DNA of 64,000 nt from Hydra vulgaris. Lineage: Eukaryota; Cnidaria; Hydrozoa; Anthoathecata; Hydridae. The DNA is taken from positions 40,098,501-40,162,500 of the forward strand of contig NC_088933.1 in NCBI RefSeq assembly GCF_038396675.1, written 5' to 3'. Within the stretch, counting starts at the first letter, position 1, and each line of letters begins with the position of its first letter. The notes below the pieces were generated by a model. That model saw only the letters and a program-made list of their open reading frames with translations. It ran no database searches and had not been told where the DNA came from. Made by a program: the position numbers and the translations under genes. Of this stretch, positions 9,700 through 40,640 are shown in pieces.

Positions 9700-10925
9700 T
9701 AATAACTTTGCCATACATTTAAATCCTTTTTTATAGTTATTCCATACATTTGGACCTCAATATGCAATTTTACATTCAGTATAATTATTAAAGTTTTGAG
9801 GCAGTTTATATGTGTTACTTATATTTACTCTTAGATAATAGTTTTCATTTCTATTTGTTTCAAACTTGTTGTTAAGGTTTTCAGGAGAGAGATTATTGAT
9901 GAATCGATACATAGAAATCGAATGCTGATAGATATTTATTTCAAAAATATTCATTATTTTCATATCATTCGTTATAGGTTTAGCGTGTTCACGCTTACTT
10001 TTAGAGTAAATGATTCTGCACTCATGTTTTTGTAAGCAATAAGTTTTTTAAGTATTGACGGTTGAGTATTTGCCCATGATATACTTGCAAAACTAATGAA
10101 ACAATGAATTAATCCAAAATATCTTAATTTGAGACTTTGTTTATTGATATACGAACGAACTCGATTCATTTCAATTATATTAGTGATTTTAGATTGAATA
10201 TATCTTATTGGAGGAAGCAAAGATAAATTCTCATCAACAAAAATTCCTAAGAACCTTATACTGGCTCGTTTTTTAACTAATTTATCATTTAATATATGGT
10301 CAGACAACTTAAGAGAAAGGTTTTCTTCTCGTTTTTTTTTATGCAATAATATGTAGTTTTTTTTGTTAATATGTTTTGAGTCAAGCAAGAGTTTGTTAGC
10401 CCTAAATCAATTATTTACTTTATTTAGTTCAGTATTCAGGTCTGTATATAATTTCTTAATATCATTGTTAGTAAGAAATAGATTTGCATCATCAGCAAAC
10501 ATGACTGAATTCAGTTTTAAAGACGCATCGCAAAAATCATTTTATATAAATTAAAAACAAGAGTGGACCAAGGATAGATCCTTGGGGAACTCTACATAAA
10601 ACATTTAATACTCCAGATTGTATATTACATGGTCGAAGGAACAAAAATTATATGAGTGGGGAGGGGGGGGGGGATGGGGGAAGGGCAGTACTACCCTAAA
10701 ATAGTTTTAAGGACCTTTTTTTTTTGACATTTTTTCAGTCAATTTCTTCAAAATTATTTATTTAAAAAATTATTAGGGGGAGCAAATACACCTGCTGCCC
10801 ACCCGGTTGCTACGGGCCTACATTACATACATATTGTTTTCTATTCGTAAGATAACTTTTAATCCAATTAAAAGTTTTATTTATTATACCATAGTGCTTT
10901 AGTTTATCTAATAGGACGTTTAGTT
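9700..10925 (-). pseudogene. CR1-like LINE reverse transcriptase, 5'-truncated
   Basis: Reading from 10925 leftwards, the minus strand shows reverse-transcriptase blocks in order: LKHYGIINKTFNWIKSYL, VPQGSILGPLLFLIYI, MFADDANLFLT (catalytic FADD at about 10490), then FLGIFVDENLSLLPPIRYI and SISWANTQ. The C-terminal PNVWNN block is at about 9750. Frameshifts occur after the VPQGS block and near 9968. A roughly 165-bp G-rich segment (about 10645-10812) interrupts the domain between NRKQYVCNV and the VPQGS block and looks like a later insertion. Endonuclease and ORF1 are absent. Dead copy. Confidence 0.8.
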
Positions 10926-11069
10926 TATCTTATAGGATTTTGATGTGTTATTGATTAGTTTCGCATTTTTTAGATTATTTTTACGTAATAAAAATAAATA
11001 CTTTATTTCAGCAATCAAAAAAAAAAAAAAAAATACGTTAACTATAATTCTGATAACGTAAATTAAAAA

Positions 11070-11330
11070 AAATATTTTCTTAAAAACTATCATCGGTTGA
11101 ATCGTTGTTATTTTCACAATCCGAAGACTCAGACCGTAAATAATTTTCATCGCCACACAGAGTTGTATTTCCAACCAGCTGTCGTGGTATTACAGATGGG
11201 ACAAGTCAAAACATCTAACGGTAATTTACTAGTTTTCTTACTTGATAATTCTCTGAATGAGTTAATGACAGGATCTACTGTTACCGAAAGCATATTGAGC
11301 AAATCTATATTTGTAGAAATATAGCTACCA
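11070..11330 (-). pseudogene. Unrecognised coding remnant with a CPIC motif
   Basis: The minus strand reads STNIDLLNMLSVTVDPVINS, then LPLDVLTCPICNTTTAGW. After a one-base shift it continues CGDENYLRSESSDCENNNDS and a stop. The first part is hydrophobic and polar in a protein-like way, the second is acidic and serine-rich. It may be a last exon or a fragment of a zinc-binding repeat protein; the family is unknown. Confidence 0.25.
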
Positions 11331-11339
11331 GTTTATAAA

Positions 11340-13010
11340 TCCAATAAATATACTACTACACTGATTAATTCTGGAGAGATTTAATTTAAGATAATTGCCG
11401 AAAAAATGTTCTTTAGGAACGTAACAAACCTATAGCAAACGGGGAAGCAAAAGGTAAGGTTTAAAGTATATATTAGAGGTTGTCTAAATCTTTGATATTT
11501 ATACCTACAATAGAGGTATTCAAAAAATAATTACTTTACCTAGATCGTAATTTTTTGTTGTGATTATCTCTTGATAGTTGTTAAAAACTTATCCTGTCAA
11601 CTTTTAAAATAGAAATCCGCTTCGATTTAGGCTTTAGGAGCTTACAAACTATATTTTAAAATTTTTCTTTTCACTTCAAAGGCGCCACTTTGACTTGCCG
11701 CTGGAATAATTATACTACAAAGACTGTACCGTAAGTTTAAACAATTTTTGGCTGCGTTCTTCCTCCAGCTAGTCTATTTTACCTCCTTGGTTTAATCAAT
11801 CTTTCGATTGACGTAAAGTTGCTACTTTAACTAAGTCATGAGATTTCTATGTAAATATTTATGAGGATTTAGTATAGGACGTGTGTAAATAGCAAGTGGC
11901 GTAACTCTAGGTTGAAAAAACCTGCAGCTGCCAAAAGTGGGAAACAGAAAAAACAATGGGATTATTTTTATGCTTGAAAAGTATATATTTATATTAAATA
12001 AAAACATAGCAGAAACGTCAATAACCCATGTCTTAAATTAAAATCAATAAAAATGACCACATCGATAGATCATAGATCAAGTAGAATTATATAATTAATT
12101 TTATAATTACTATCTTTAGATTAAAAGTAGACATTTAGATACATTTAGATTTTTTACTAGCTTCGCTTGTATTTAGCGAATAAATAAGCAAATATAAACT
12201 ACAGTTGTAGAGTGACGCGTTGTAATAATATATATTTTTCAACTGTAACGGACAACGTCAAAAACACAATCAAAGTAGTTATCACCTCCAGATATGCAGT
12301 TAAAAAAGAATGTTTAGCAAAATTCTACCAAATGTCTCACTGTTGAAATTTTCAACACAAAAATGTCAAGATTTTTAGGGGAAAATATTTTTGCAATTGC
12401 AATTCTATGGATTAAGAACGCTCTAAACATCAAAGCATCAAGAGCGGTAACAATGAATGTTGACCAGCACTTTGCATAGATAAAATTTTTACGAAAGGAA
12501 TTTTAATATAATATTTACTGCTCCTTTATGACTATGGCAGTAGTAAGTAAACACAGACGTGTTTATATAACATTGATAACTCATTTACAATTTCATTAAT
12601 TCTCAAGTACAATTTTACTAAAATAATTAATTTCAGTTTAATATTAATTTTTGTTTTAGGGAAAAATTACAAAATTCTATTAAGCACGATTATTCTAAGA
12701 TTAATAAAGTTTAACTCTCATAAATTTCCTGATGATTTAAAAAATATTGTCTACAAAAATTCTGTGTGGTTGTAGAGAGAGAAAGAGAGAGTACCCAATC
12801 CCATTATCTAATTCTTTAAATGGGATTGGGGAATTTTATTGATGACATAATTTATATATGCTATGTAATGTACGGTATGGGGTTTCGTGATAAGACAACT
12901 ATCGTCTTCTTTTTGTCTCAGTCAAGTAAAAGTAAACTTTTTGTTTACGTATTTTGTTATTATAAGTATTATTAGACTTTTTTACTATACTAATTATATT
13001 TTCGTTTCAG
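11340..13010. other. No gene seen
   Basis: AT-rich DNA with no convincing frame. A GA-rich run (12774-12792) is followed by an inverted repeat (about 12793-12832, CCAATCCCATT against AATGGGATTGG). Confidence 0.5.
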
Positions 13011-13076
13011 GATATGTCTACAAAGAACCTTTATTTCCTGGTGAAGACAATAAAGAACTGATTAATAAAAACCTGG
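13011..13076 (+). CDS. Candidate internal exon, 66 nt, phase 1-1
   Basis: A pyrimidine-rich acceptor (TTTTCGTTTCAG) precedes and a GTATGT donor follows a 66-nt stretch. Only one of its three frames is open: GYVYKEPLFPGEDNKELINKN. Two bases complete a codon at the start and one is left at the end, so the exon is symmetric and could be skipped without a frameshift. The rest of the gene is not visible on either side, and (TA)n tracts and repeats follow. The family is not recognised. Confidence 0.45.
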
Positions 13077-13122
13077 GTATGTTTTAATAAATATTATTGA
13101 AATATAACTGTGAATGTTTAAA

Positions 13123-13126
<4 letters not shown>

Positions 13127-13204
<78 letters not shown>
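13127..13204. repeat. (TA)n microsatellite
   Basis: About 39 TA units. Confidence 0.95.
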
Positions 13205-13214
<10 letters not shown>

Positions 13215-13234
13215 TTATAAACTAAATTGCTCTA

Positions 13235-13320
13235 AAAAGACCTAACGGTTTTATCGCAGAGTACCGCGGAGTAGCATTTATCCAGGAAATTCATGCCTTC
13301 TTCCTTATATATTCCATATA
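13235..13320 (-). mobile_element. SINE body fragment
   Basis: CGCAGAGTACCGCGGAGTAG and the following AGGAAATTCATGCC match the body of the minus-strand SINE at 2.6 kb (about 70% by eye). The tRNA-like head is missing. Confidence 0.4.
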
Positions 13321-13331
13321 ATTTTATATAC

Positions 13332-13332
<1 letters not shown>

Positions 13333-13418
<86 letters not shown>
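13333..13418. repeat. (TA)n microsatellite
   Basis: About 43 TA units, directly abutting the foldback repeat, as at 1.16 kb. Confidence 0.95.
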
Positions 13419-13422
<4 letters not shown>

Positions 13423-13450
13423 TAGAAAATCACTTAACAAAAATTTTTTT

Positions 13451-13492
13451 CATTTAACTCTGTGTTTCATCAACAAAGATTCATCAGAAATG
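13451..13492 (-). ncRNA. Hammerhead-ribozyme-like motif with intact core
   Basis: The minus strand has CAUUU/AAAUG stem I, CUGAUGA, stem II AUC/GAU with loop UUUGUU, and GAA followed by A. Stem III has one mismatch (ACA against AGU). All core residues are retained, making it one of the better-preserved copies in the window. Confidence 0.55.
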
Positions 13493-13527
13493 CATTTAAT
13501 AGAAAATCATTTAACAAAAAAATTTTT

Positions 13528-13569
13528 CATTTAACACTGTGTTTTATCAACAAAGGTTCATCAGAAATG
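13528..13569 (-). ncRNA. Hammerhead-like motif, G12 lost
   Basis: Same fold as at 13451-13492 with a perfect stem III (ACA/UGU), but the GAAA core is AAAA, so the catalytic G12 is gone. Expected to be inactive. Confidence 0.5.
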
Positions 13570-13611
13570 CATTTCTGATAAATCTTTGTTGATGAAACAC
13601 AGTGTTAAATG
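13570..13611 (+). ncRNA. Hammerhead-like motif, G8 lost
   Basis: Plus-strand copy with perfect stems I, II and III, but CUGAUGA reads CUGAUAA, removing the catalytic G8. Expected to be inactive. Confidence 0.5.
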
Positions 13612-13688
13612 AAAAAAATTTTTGTTAAGTGATTTTCTACTAATTCATAACTGCTCTGTTCTTTTAAGAAGATTGAGCACTTTATTGT

Positions 13689-14305
<617 letters not shown>

Positions 14306-14543
14306 AGTAATAATTTTATAATAAATTTGACAACAAATTTGATTTAGGAAAGGTGTCATCGTTACCTAACTCTTTAAGCGGAAGTTATGAGGTAATTTTT
14401 TTTTTCTAGTTATTAAGATGCTTCATGAAGACTTAACGTTTTTTTAGAGAGCTCTACGGAAGAGTATTTAATTAAACAAATACACCTTTCATGCCATTTT
14501 ATTGCTCTGGTTTAAAACATATACTTAGTAGGTTTAATGCAGT

Positions 14544-14637
14544 TAGTAAATTTCTACAAAAAGCTGATTTAGAGACAGCAAGCAGTATGCTAGTAAATTT
14601 CTACAAAAAGCTGATTTAGAGACAGCAAGCAGTATGC
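14544..14637. repeat. Tandem duplication, 2 x 47 bp
   Basis: Two identical 47-bp copies (TAGTAAATTTCTACAAAAAG...AGTATGC) head to tail. Confidence 0.95.
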
Positions 14638-14869
14638 TACTTTTTCACTATTTGAGCAAGAATAAAAAAATAAAAAAAAATAAAACTAATCTAATAAAAA
14701 AAAAATAGAAATGTTATTAAACGATTAAACAAGGAAGAAAACGAGTTTGAAACTTTAAGCAAATCTAACATGTTTCAAATGAATTTTTTTTTGTCGATAT
14801 AAAAATTGACTTTATAATATAAAAATTGCCGTTTCATTTTTGAAGTAAAAAAATACTTTTTATTTTACA

Positions 14870-16075
14870 TCTTCGCCAACAAGCAACCACTATAAGAGTT
14901 GGAAGTAACTAGAAGAGAAAAGATGAAGTTTGTAGAGCAAGGTAATGATTGACAGACTACTTATAACATTGCAAATTGTATGAATCAGGAAAACAAGATG
15001 AAGGAAGCGAATTCCAAAGAATTGATGTTTGAAGAAAATAGCTAGACAAATAAGAGTTTTAGGAGCACTTAGGAACAGTCACAGAAAAAGGATGACACTT
15101 AATTGAATGACGAGTAACACGAGAATGAGTTTTAGTAGATGGCACAAGAGACGCTAGCTCTTTAGAGCAGTGCCCATTATAGTATTTGTAGAAAAGAGAA
15201 AGAGAAACAACATTATGACGATGTGATAATGGTTGAAGGTTAACTGCAAGAGCTGGTCCAACTATGTTTACAATGCGTTTTTGCACCTTGCCTAAAAGAG
15301 AAAGGACATCATTAGAAGATCCACTTCAGATATGGCAACAGAGTTCTATACAAGGACGTGTTTGAGATTTATAGAGATAAAGAAGCAAATCCGGAGTAAG
15401 AAAGTGTCGAGCACGATAAAAAGATGCAACCTTAGCAGATGCTAATTTTGCAATGGATTTAATATACGGTTTCCAAGAAAGATTGGAAGTAAAAGTTGAT
15501 CCTAGAAGATGAAGGGTAGATGACTCGTCAACTACATCACTATTCATAAATATAGAATGATCTAAATTAATGCGATAATGTTTGCCTGAAAAAAATTGGG
15601 TTTTATCTGAATTTAAGTTCACTAGCCACGGTGAGCTCCATGCTGTAGCAGAAGTGAGATACTTTTCAAGCTCAAATGCCCACTCCAAGCAATTAGAGAG
15701 GGTAGGCTTCTTATCATGACAAGAATAAATGATAGTACCATCAGCGAACAATGCCACCTTAGATGTTAGAATATCTGGAAGATCGTTAATGTAAATTAAA
15801 ATGAGTATAGGGCCATAGATTGAACCTTGAGGAACCCCTTAAGTTACATGTTACAGGATATGAAGAAGAGTGCTGTCCAACGAGGAAAATTTTAATACTT
15901 CAATTGGAAAGGAAGGACTCAATAACCTTAAAGATGTTACCAGATACACCGTAAGAAGAAAGCTTACGGAGAAGACCAGCATGCCAAACTTTATCAAAAA
16001 CTTTAGAAATGTCAAGAGCGATAGCCTTAACCTCTTCGCCTCTCTCTAAAACACGATAAAACCTATCGGTTATTA
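14870..16075 (-). pseudogene. LINE reverse transcriptase, 5'-truncated
   Basis: From 16075 leftwards the minus strand reads AIALDISKVFDKVWHAGLL, LRKLSSYGVSGNIFKVIESF, GVPQGSIYGPILILIYINDL and ALFADGTIIYS. LNSDKTQFFS, LLGSTFTSNLSWKPYI and a C-terminal LVPSTKTHSRVTRHS follow. The catalytic FADD box reads FADG, so one of the two active-site aspartates is lost. Stops and frameshifts lie near 15840-15900, 15326 and 15059. The 3' part reaches about 14870. No endonuclease domain is present. Confidence 0.8.
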
Positions 16076-17600
16076 CTGTTAGCTAACCATATTTAATTTA
16101 CCATTATAAAGTATAAAGTACCAACCTCAAGCTTTTTTTTTATCAAAAAGATTGGTCTGAAGGTTACAATAAATTGTAAACAAAACGTCTAAAGTTAACA
16201 ATTATCTTCTGCTGATATAATTGGTGTGTATTGAATGTTTATGCAGCATACTAAATGTTTTTACTACTGTTATTGCAAACTGCAATTCTGGAAAATGTTT
16301 TTAAAGTAGAATAATAGAATCAAAAAATTCTAACTTATTTAGATAAACAGAATAAAGTTTAGGACTCAAGGTAAGTGTAGTAACTTAGTGTAGTAAGTGT
16401 AGTAACTAAGATATAAAGCGTGAAGGCAAATTACCCGGAAATTTTTAACTCGGGAAATTTTGGAAATTTTGGAAACCCATAAAAAAATAAAATAACTTAT
16501 CTATCAAAAAAAAGATAATTTATTTTATAATTAATACGTAAAGTTTTATTTTTTATTTAGGCAGTTGTTATGGACAATTTTATGGTAAAATATTGAGTCG
16601 AATATAAAAATTTTTGAAAGATCTCGTTGAAAAACAATTTTTTTTGTATTTTGTATTGAATTTTATAAAATTGCTTTATCCTGTTATTTGCTAAGCATAT
16701 TGAAGTTTAATGCCATAGTAAGCTTTTTTTAAAGCTAAACATAATTTTCATCTCCATCCCTAAAGGGGAAGGAGTAGTGGCAAACTGCGAACCGGTAAAA
16801 TGCGAACTTTTTTGCAAACTATAGTCCTATTGGTTATTAATGGTGTAATATTATTTTCCGTTTGCCGTGAAATTGTTTTTTTTTCTATATATTTTATGGA
16901 CTTCAAGTTGAAGCATAAATTATATTTAATTTTAAAAAAATACAACCAAATTTAAATAAAATATATAAAATTCCATTTTATTTAATTTAAATGAAAAAAT
17001 TTATAAGCAAAAATTTTTTTAAATATCATAATTGTTGTGGCCATTTAAATATAATGTCTCGGTTTGCAATCTCGGTTTGAGGCCACATACCAAAAATAAA
17101 TTTGCCTGCAAGACGTAAGTGTATTAGAGGGAAAAAGATTTTAAATTTGTAAGATAAGAAGCAAATAGTTTGAAAGATAACATAATAAAGCTCCAAAGAA
17201 TTACCAACAGTCAAAACCATCCTAAAAAATGCATTTTTAGTTTTATTAACACCTTTCTTTTATTTACTTTTATTATTATTTGAACTTTAAAGTATTTTTG
17301 TATACGTAACAACGATAAAAAATTAACTATGGTTCAACAATGTTAAACAAACAATGCGTTTGCCATTCATGTAACGCGACACCAACCATTAAGCGTCATG
17401 ACTACCTACCGCCAATCGCGGTTGGTGTAACTGTCAATCATATGCATTTCCGTCAACTAATAAAAAATGCTATTGACTAACTGCATATTCAATGCTGCTG
17501 ATACCAACTAATGTAAAATGGTTTAACAATGTAGGTTGCTCGGATAGCTAATGCTATTAGAAAGTACCTTTAGTACCTTCGCATTCTTTAAAATACTAGA
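16076..17600. other. No gene seen
   Basis: AT-rich DNA. A short tandem of GTAAGTGTAGTAACT (about 16370-16410) and scattered poly-T runs are the only features recognised. Confidence 0.45.
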
Positions 17601-17960
17601 TTGCGTGACCCTAATGTTTATATATTTCGATTTTTCAATTTTTTATTTTCCGCACATTAGCTTGGTCAAAAAATTCAGATCTGTCAGTAGTTTTTCAATT
17701 TAAATTGATTTTTGTAGATAATTATTTACTTTCTGTAATTGGGGAAAAAAGCTTGAGTCTATACACCATAATATCAAACAGAACTGGGTTGAAAAATATC
17801 ATCTGCGGTACACCACTTTATATTCTGACCTAGACAAAGAAACATTCGTCTAAAATAAATTTGCTTTTTTTTTTGTAGAAATTGATTATCCAGTTAGTTT
17901 ATTTGTTCTTCATGACAGGCTTTATCAAAAACTTAGGCTATGATGTTCATATTATTGTCT
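17600..17960 (-). pseudogene. Short LINE reverse-transcriptase fragment
   Basis: The minus strand shows VFDKACHEEQIN and, in another frame, SGVPQMIFFNPVLFDIMVY. These fit the KAFD and GVPQGSVLGPxLF blocks of a non-LTR reverse transcriptase in the right order and spacing. The motif GVPQG has lost its glycine. Only about 120 codons remain. Confidence 0.45.
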
Positions 17961-18950
17961 AATAAAATAATCACTACTAAATAAAAAAAATTTTAGGAAA
18001 CATTTTTTGTTTTTTTATTACATTTTCTAAACTCCTCAAATGTCATTTGAAACTACCTCCTTTTGTGGGGCAGTTTTGGACAATGAGTAGCCTTTTTTTA
18101 AATAATTAAACAATAGTTGCCTTTTTTTTTTTTTTTTTAAAAAAAAAAGGCAACTATAATTTATTTGAACTAGCTGGGCTTTGCTTTTTTTAAAGAATAG
18201 ATAACTAAGTTATCTTTTTCAACGAAAATAATTTTTACAATTTAAAAGTTTATAAATAAAATCACCGGCAGAGCAAGTAGAAGACATTATTCTGTCTTAT
18301 CACGAGCCCCAATCGTACGAGGCCCAATCACGAGCCCCAATCGTACGTATTTACAATAGCCGTATAATATATTTACACTTCACAAACTATTTATCGAAAA
18401 TTATAAATGTAAAATAAATAACAAATAGTTTAAGAAATACTTCAAGAACAATGTTCATATAAGAGTAAACAAGAAAAATCGAAAGAAATGTGAAACAGAA
18501 AAACAAAAAATAAATAAATAAAATAACGAGCACGTATTTACAAGAGCCGTACTCGTTACATCGTAACATATATATATATGCATACTATACAACTTATTTA
18601 TTGAAAAATATAAAAATAAAGTATATAACAGTTTGTAATAAAGTAATATTTAAATAAAAAACGAAAAATTAAAAGTAAAAGAATACTTTATTAATAAAAA
18701 CCGTAATATTTATGAATATTTTAAAACCAATTTGTATAAAAGTAAAATAAATAACAATTTATTGATTGTTATAATAAAAATTTTATAATTTTTTAGTTTA
18801 ATAAAAAAAAAAAAATATTCAAGAATTCAGGTTAGATTTCAACAATAACTTTTAAGATTAGAGGAAACACCATAACTAAATTAATGAAAAAAAAGTTGAT
18901 TTTTAGGAGATAGTCCCATCTTTGTTTTATACATGAACATTAAAACTTGG
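17960..18950. other. No gene seen
   Basis: AT-rich. CACGAGCCCCAATCGTACG occurs twice (about 18300-18345), and a related GAGCACGTATTTACAAGAGCC lies at about 18527. Confidence 0.4.
18113..18157. repeat. Hairpin with poly-T/poly-A stem
   Basis: ATAGTTGCC, 17 T, 10 A, GGCAACTAT: a 19-bp perfect stem with a short T loop. Confidence 0.9.
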
Positions 18951-19575
18951 TGTAAGTTGATTTTATAACTGTTTAATGCGCCAAGTATACGCAGAAGAGG
19001 CTCGCATTGTACAAGTTTATCAGCCCTAAATAAATTATGTACGCTTATTTTTGTTTACGGTACAATTTTTAAGTTTTGTATGATTTGTATTTGCCCATGC
19101 AATATTACAATAAATCAAATAACAATGAATGAAAGAAAAATATAAACTTTTTAAAGATTTATAACTTAGAAATGGTTTAGTCATATATTTCATGACAATA
19201 TTTAGTTTATTCCTTATAAACCACTCATTAACCTTAGCCAACTGTTTGTTAGCTGCTTCAAAAGGTATTTTAATATCTCTGTGGGAATAAAAAGATTAAA
19301 GTCATTTGCAAAAAGAATACAATTTAAGAAGTCTGTTGCTAAATTTAAATCATTTATATATACTAGGAATAATAAGGATCCTTAAATAGAGCCCTAGGGA
19401 ACCCAACAAGTTCCAGGATATGGAATTGTTTGATTTTGCTTATATTGTATAAATTGCTTTTATTGGTCAAATAACTTTTGAATCAAAGTAAACTATTATT
19501 TTTTACTCCATAATACTTAAATTTTTTTGTTAGTATATTATGGTTTACAGTATCAAAAGCTTTTGTAACTGATGT
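18950..19575 (-). pseudogene. LINE reverse-transcriptase remnant
   Basis: The minus strand contains GSLLFLVYINDLNLATDFL, ILFANDFNLFI (FADD box changed to FAND), AKVNEWFIRNKLNI and SLYFSFIHCYLIYCNIAWAN. These are the VPQG-to-C-terminal blocks of a CR1-like LINE related to the copy at 10 kb. Several stops and gaps. Dead. Confidence 0.65.
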
Positions 19576-20660
19576 AGAGGTAATGTAACTGATGTAAACG
19601 TAAATAATGTAACTGATGTAGAGATAATGTAAAATAATGTAAAGGCTGTGGTATCTTTTTAAAAAAACGTTCTAATGTGTCCCCCCCATTTCTCCCCTAT
19701 ACTTTATTTTAGATTACTAAAATATTATACAGAATTTTTTAAACAGAATATTAAGAGACAAAAATTACAAAAATCTATGTAGTTGTAAAATAGAAAAAAA
19801 TTTATTAGATTTGATATAATTATTAGTAATAAATTAATAACTTGTATGCATCATCATTAACATTTTTTTTTTTTGATAGTAATTTGTTACGAAAAAATAA
19901 TTAATGATGATGCATCACTTACAAGTTACTAATGGCTCTCAAAATTGTTGAAATTTGAGTATATCTATTTTTGTCTATTTAGTTTCTTTCCAAAGAAATA
20001 AATAAGAAGAAATTCTTTTTATTGTATTGTTTCCAAAGAAACAAATACAATAAAAAGAAAAATACATAAATATTTCTGATTTTAAAGCATAATTGTCACA
20101 AGTGCAAAAAAAAAGATTTTAACCCGACGTAAGTGTGAAAAAATTAATTTAAAAAAAAAGTTGCTCAGTAGAAAAACCTTCATTCCATTAAACTGGCGTA
20201 ATTGTCAGTTGACTACATTTGGGTTAATCATTATTTATTCGTTTGTGCTATAATAAGTATATAATAATGTGCTATAATAAGAATATAAATAATAAGTATA
20301 ATTTGTACTATAAAAATTATATAAACAATATGTATCAAAAGTTTATATATCAAAGCAAGATTTTATTCATAAATAAGCTTTCTGTATATTTATATTTGAA
20401 ATTAATGCATAAATTAATTTTTGTGGTTAATTTATGCATTAAAAAAGTGACTATAGTTTTGTAAATCACTAATTTAGTTCAAATGATTTTTTTTTAAAGG
20501 TAGTTGGCGTAATGGAAAGAAAGCGTGTACCATGTATTGAAAAATATAATTACCTTTCATCAAATAGTATTTTCTACTTACGTAATGAAATTTCAGTACA
20601 AGACTCAAGCAATAAAATGAATTAAAAAAAGCATTTATTATCAAAGATTTTTATTTGCAA
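19576..20660. other. No gene seen; small repeats
   Basis: Contains imperfect GTAACTGATGTAGAG repeats (about 19565-19630) and an inverted repeat around 19830-19925 (ACTTGTATGCATCATCATTAA against TTAATGATGATGCATCACTTACAAGT). The perfect hairpin at 20402-20442 is listed separately. Confidence 0.5.
20402..20442. repeat. Perfect hairpin, 16-bp arms
   Basis: TTAATGCATAAATTAA and its exact reverse complement separated by 9 bases. Confidence 0.95.
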
Positions 20661-20666
20661 GTAAAA

Positions 20667-20894
20667 ATGTGTAATCAAGTAAAGCTAATGAAATCAAGTG
20701 AAGTTGATGAAATCGACAACTTTGTGCATAGTTGCGACAAAACATTTGGAAATATGATTTGTTGGCATAACGATGTATATTGTTTCTATCAAAGCACAAA
20801 AATTTCTAAAGACGTCATTTTTGTTTTTTTAATTCAAGCTAAAACTCTTTTTTTATTTCTTTTTATTCTTAACTTTAAATTTCTCAAATTCTAA
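20667..20894 (+). CDS. Small unrecognised ORF, Cys-containing with hydrophobic C-terminus
   Basis: ATG at 20667 opens 75 codons. A polar N-terminus has four cysteines (MCNQ; HSCDKTFGNMICWHNDVYCF), followed by a very hydrophobic tail (FVFLIQAKTLFLFLFIL). A GT after GACGTCATTTTT at about 20821 could be a donor, which would remove the hydrophobic tail. It lies 180 bp upstream of the membrane-protein gene on the same strand. Doubtful as a gene. Confidence 0.2.
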   Translation: MCNQVKLMKSSEVDEIDNFVHSCDKTFGNMICWHNDVYCFYQSTKISKDVIFVFLIQAKTLFLFLFILNFKFLKF

Positions 20895-21074
20895 ATGAGT
20901 AAAAACAAAAATATTGTCATTAACTCATATTAATATTCTTATTAATATTTTTTTGACATTTTTAGTTTAAATTAATTTAAAAACTTATTTTACTAATATA
21001 GATAAATTCAAAAAATATTTTTTTTTTGAAAAACATTTCTTTGTCTTGATTTTTGTTCAGTTTAGTATAAAATT

Positions 21075-39108
<18,034 letters not shown>

Positions 39109-39218
39109 ATGTTCTTGTTGTAAGCAAGTAAATTCATTGTTTTGAATTATAAAAATAAGCGAATCTCTTATTAAGACAATTGTACTTTAATTAAAACATA
39201 AACTTTAAATACGATATA

Positions 39219-39224
39219 AATAAA
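39219..39224 (+). promoter_or_regulatory. Polyadenylation signal AATAAA
   Basis: Canonical hexamer 111 bp after the stop of the membrane-protein gene. In such AT-rich DNA the hexamer is common, so position is the main argument. Confidence 0.35.
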
Positions 39225-39624
39225 GTTAATTAGATGTTGATATTTCAAACCTCTGATATTGACTTTAATTAAAGCGACACATAATGATTTACATAAACTT
39301 GATAGGCCTGGGTATGATTCAAATTAAGACTAATTCGTGACCCGATGGAGGACGGTTTGTAAATATTTGAAATATTCTTTCCTTTTTATTATTTCTGTCA
39401 ATTTTTTAATTTTTTACTTTTTTATATGTTTTGTTTGATTACTTTTTATAAATTAAAAATAATAACTTTGCATAACAATTAACTAAAAATAACAACTTTG
39501 CGTAAAAAGAGAGTTTATAAGAGCGATGATGAAAATTTTTTTAAAGAAGTTTTGTCTTTTAAAGAAGGTATTAACAAAATAGAGTGTTAGCATAAAATTT
39601 TTATATATATTTATTTATTTATAT

Positions 39625-39820
39625 TTAGCATTTTGGAATTATAAAATTATTGTATAATATATTATTGTACGTTTTGTATTTTTTTTTTTTTTTTTTGCAT
39701 AAAAGTGCGCCTCGAAATATTTTATGCCAATTTTTCGTTGTTACGACTTTTTTTTTTTTATCGGCATTGTTTTTAACATGTGAATCTTCATCAGTAACGT
39801 TTTTTTGACTTTTGAAGCTG
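39625..39820 (-). CDS. Doubtful minus-strand exon
   Basis: An acceptor-like TTTATTTTCAG is followed by an open frame (SFKSQKNVTDEDSHVKNNAD, then KKKKVVTTKNWHKIFRGALL) ending at 39625. Long lysine runs coincide with poly-A, so this may be chance. It lies just beyond the 3' end of the receptor gene in opposite orientation. Confidence 0.15.
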
Positions 39821-39899
39821 CTGAAAATAAAGTAGACGAAAACGTTGTAAGATGGCGAGTGGGGCATTTTCATTTATTTCTTATAGCAACTCTATCACA

Positions 39900-40407
39900 C
39901 GTTTTGACTAGACAAATCTAATTCTTTTAAAAACTATTATATTTTACCAAGAACTTTTAAAAAAGTTTAAATTAATGTTAAAAATCATCTGACAATTTTA
40001 TTTATTAAGTTGTCTTGACAACCTGTACTTATATAAAAAATAAGACCAAAAATGAGGAAACTTCTAAACACAATATTACAAAATCCAATCAACAAATCAT
40101 ATTTAATTTTTTTTATTTTTTTCTTTCAACAATAGATAATTCATTTGAACTAAAATGAAATGGAATTTTTATAGAATAAAAAGTATGCATTTATTATGTA
40201 TGCACTAAAAAAATTCTAAATTGAGAATAAAAAGCAAATAATTTCCAATAAATACATTCAATTTTTAGAAGATTTTAGTTCAAATTAATTTTATATGTAT
40301 AATGAACTGTGAAAATTAACATCTAACTTTAGATTTTTGGTTTTGAAATTATAAAATCTTGCAAAATATTAAAGTTCAATAAAACGCAAAAGTAAGTTGT
40401 AATATAT

Positions 40408-40490
<83 letters not shown>

Positions 40491-40640
40491 TATATTTAAA
40501 GCCTTCCTGATACATAAAATGATGTTTCATTTTGACTGAGTATCTTTTTTTTATTGTTCTGAGACTTTTTCTTCTATTTTCTACCTTTTTACTTGACTTT
40601 ATTACATGCTTTTTACATGTAAAATATTTTGTTCGTAAGA
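39900..40640. other. No gene seen
   Basis: AT-rich, with an imperfect inverted repeat around 40137-40310 (ATTTGAACTAAAAT against ATTTTAGTTCAAAT) and the (TA)n tract at 40410. Confidence 0.45.
40410..40486. repeat. (TA)n microsatellite
   Basis: About 38 TA units. Confidence 0.95.
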
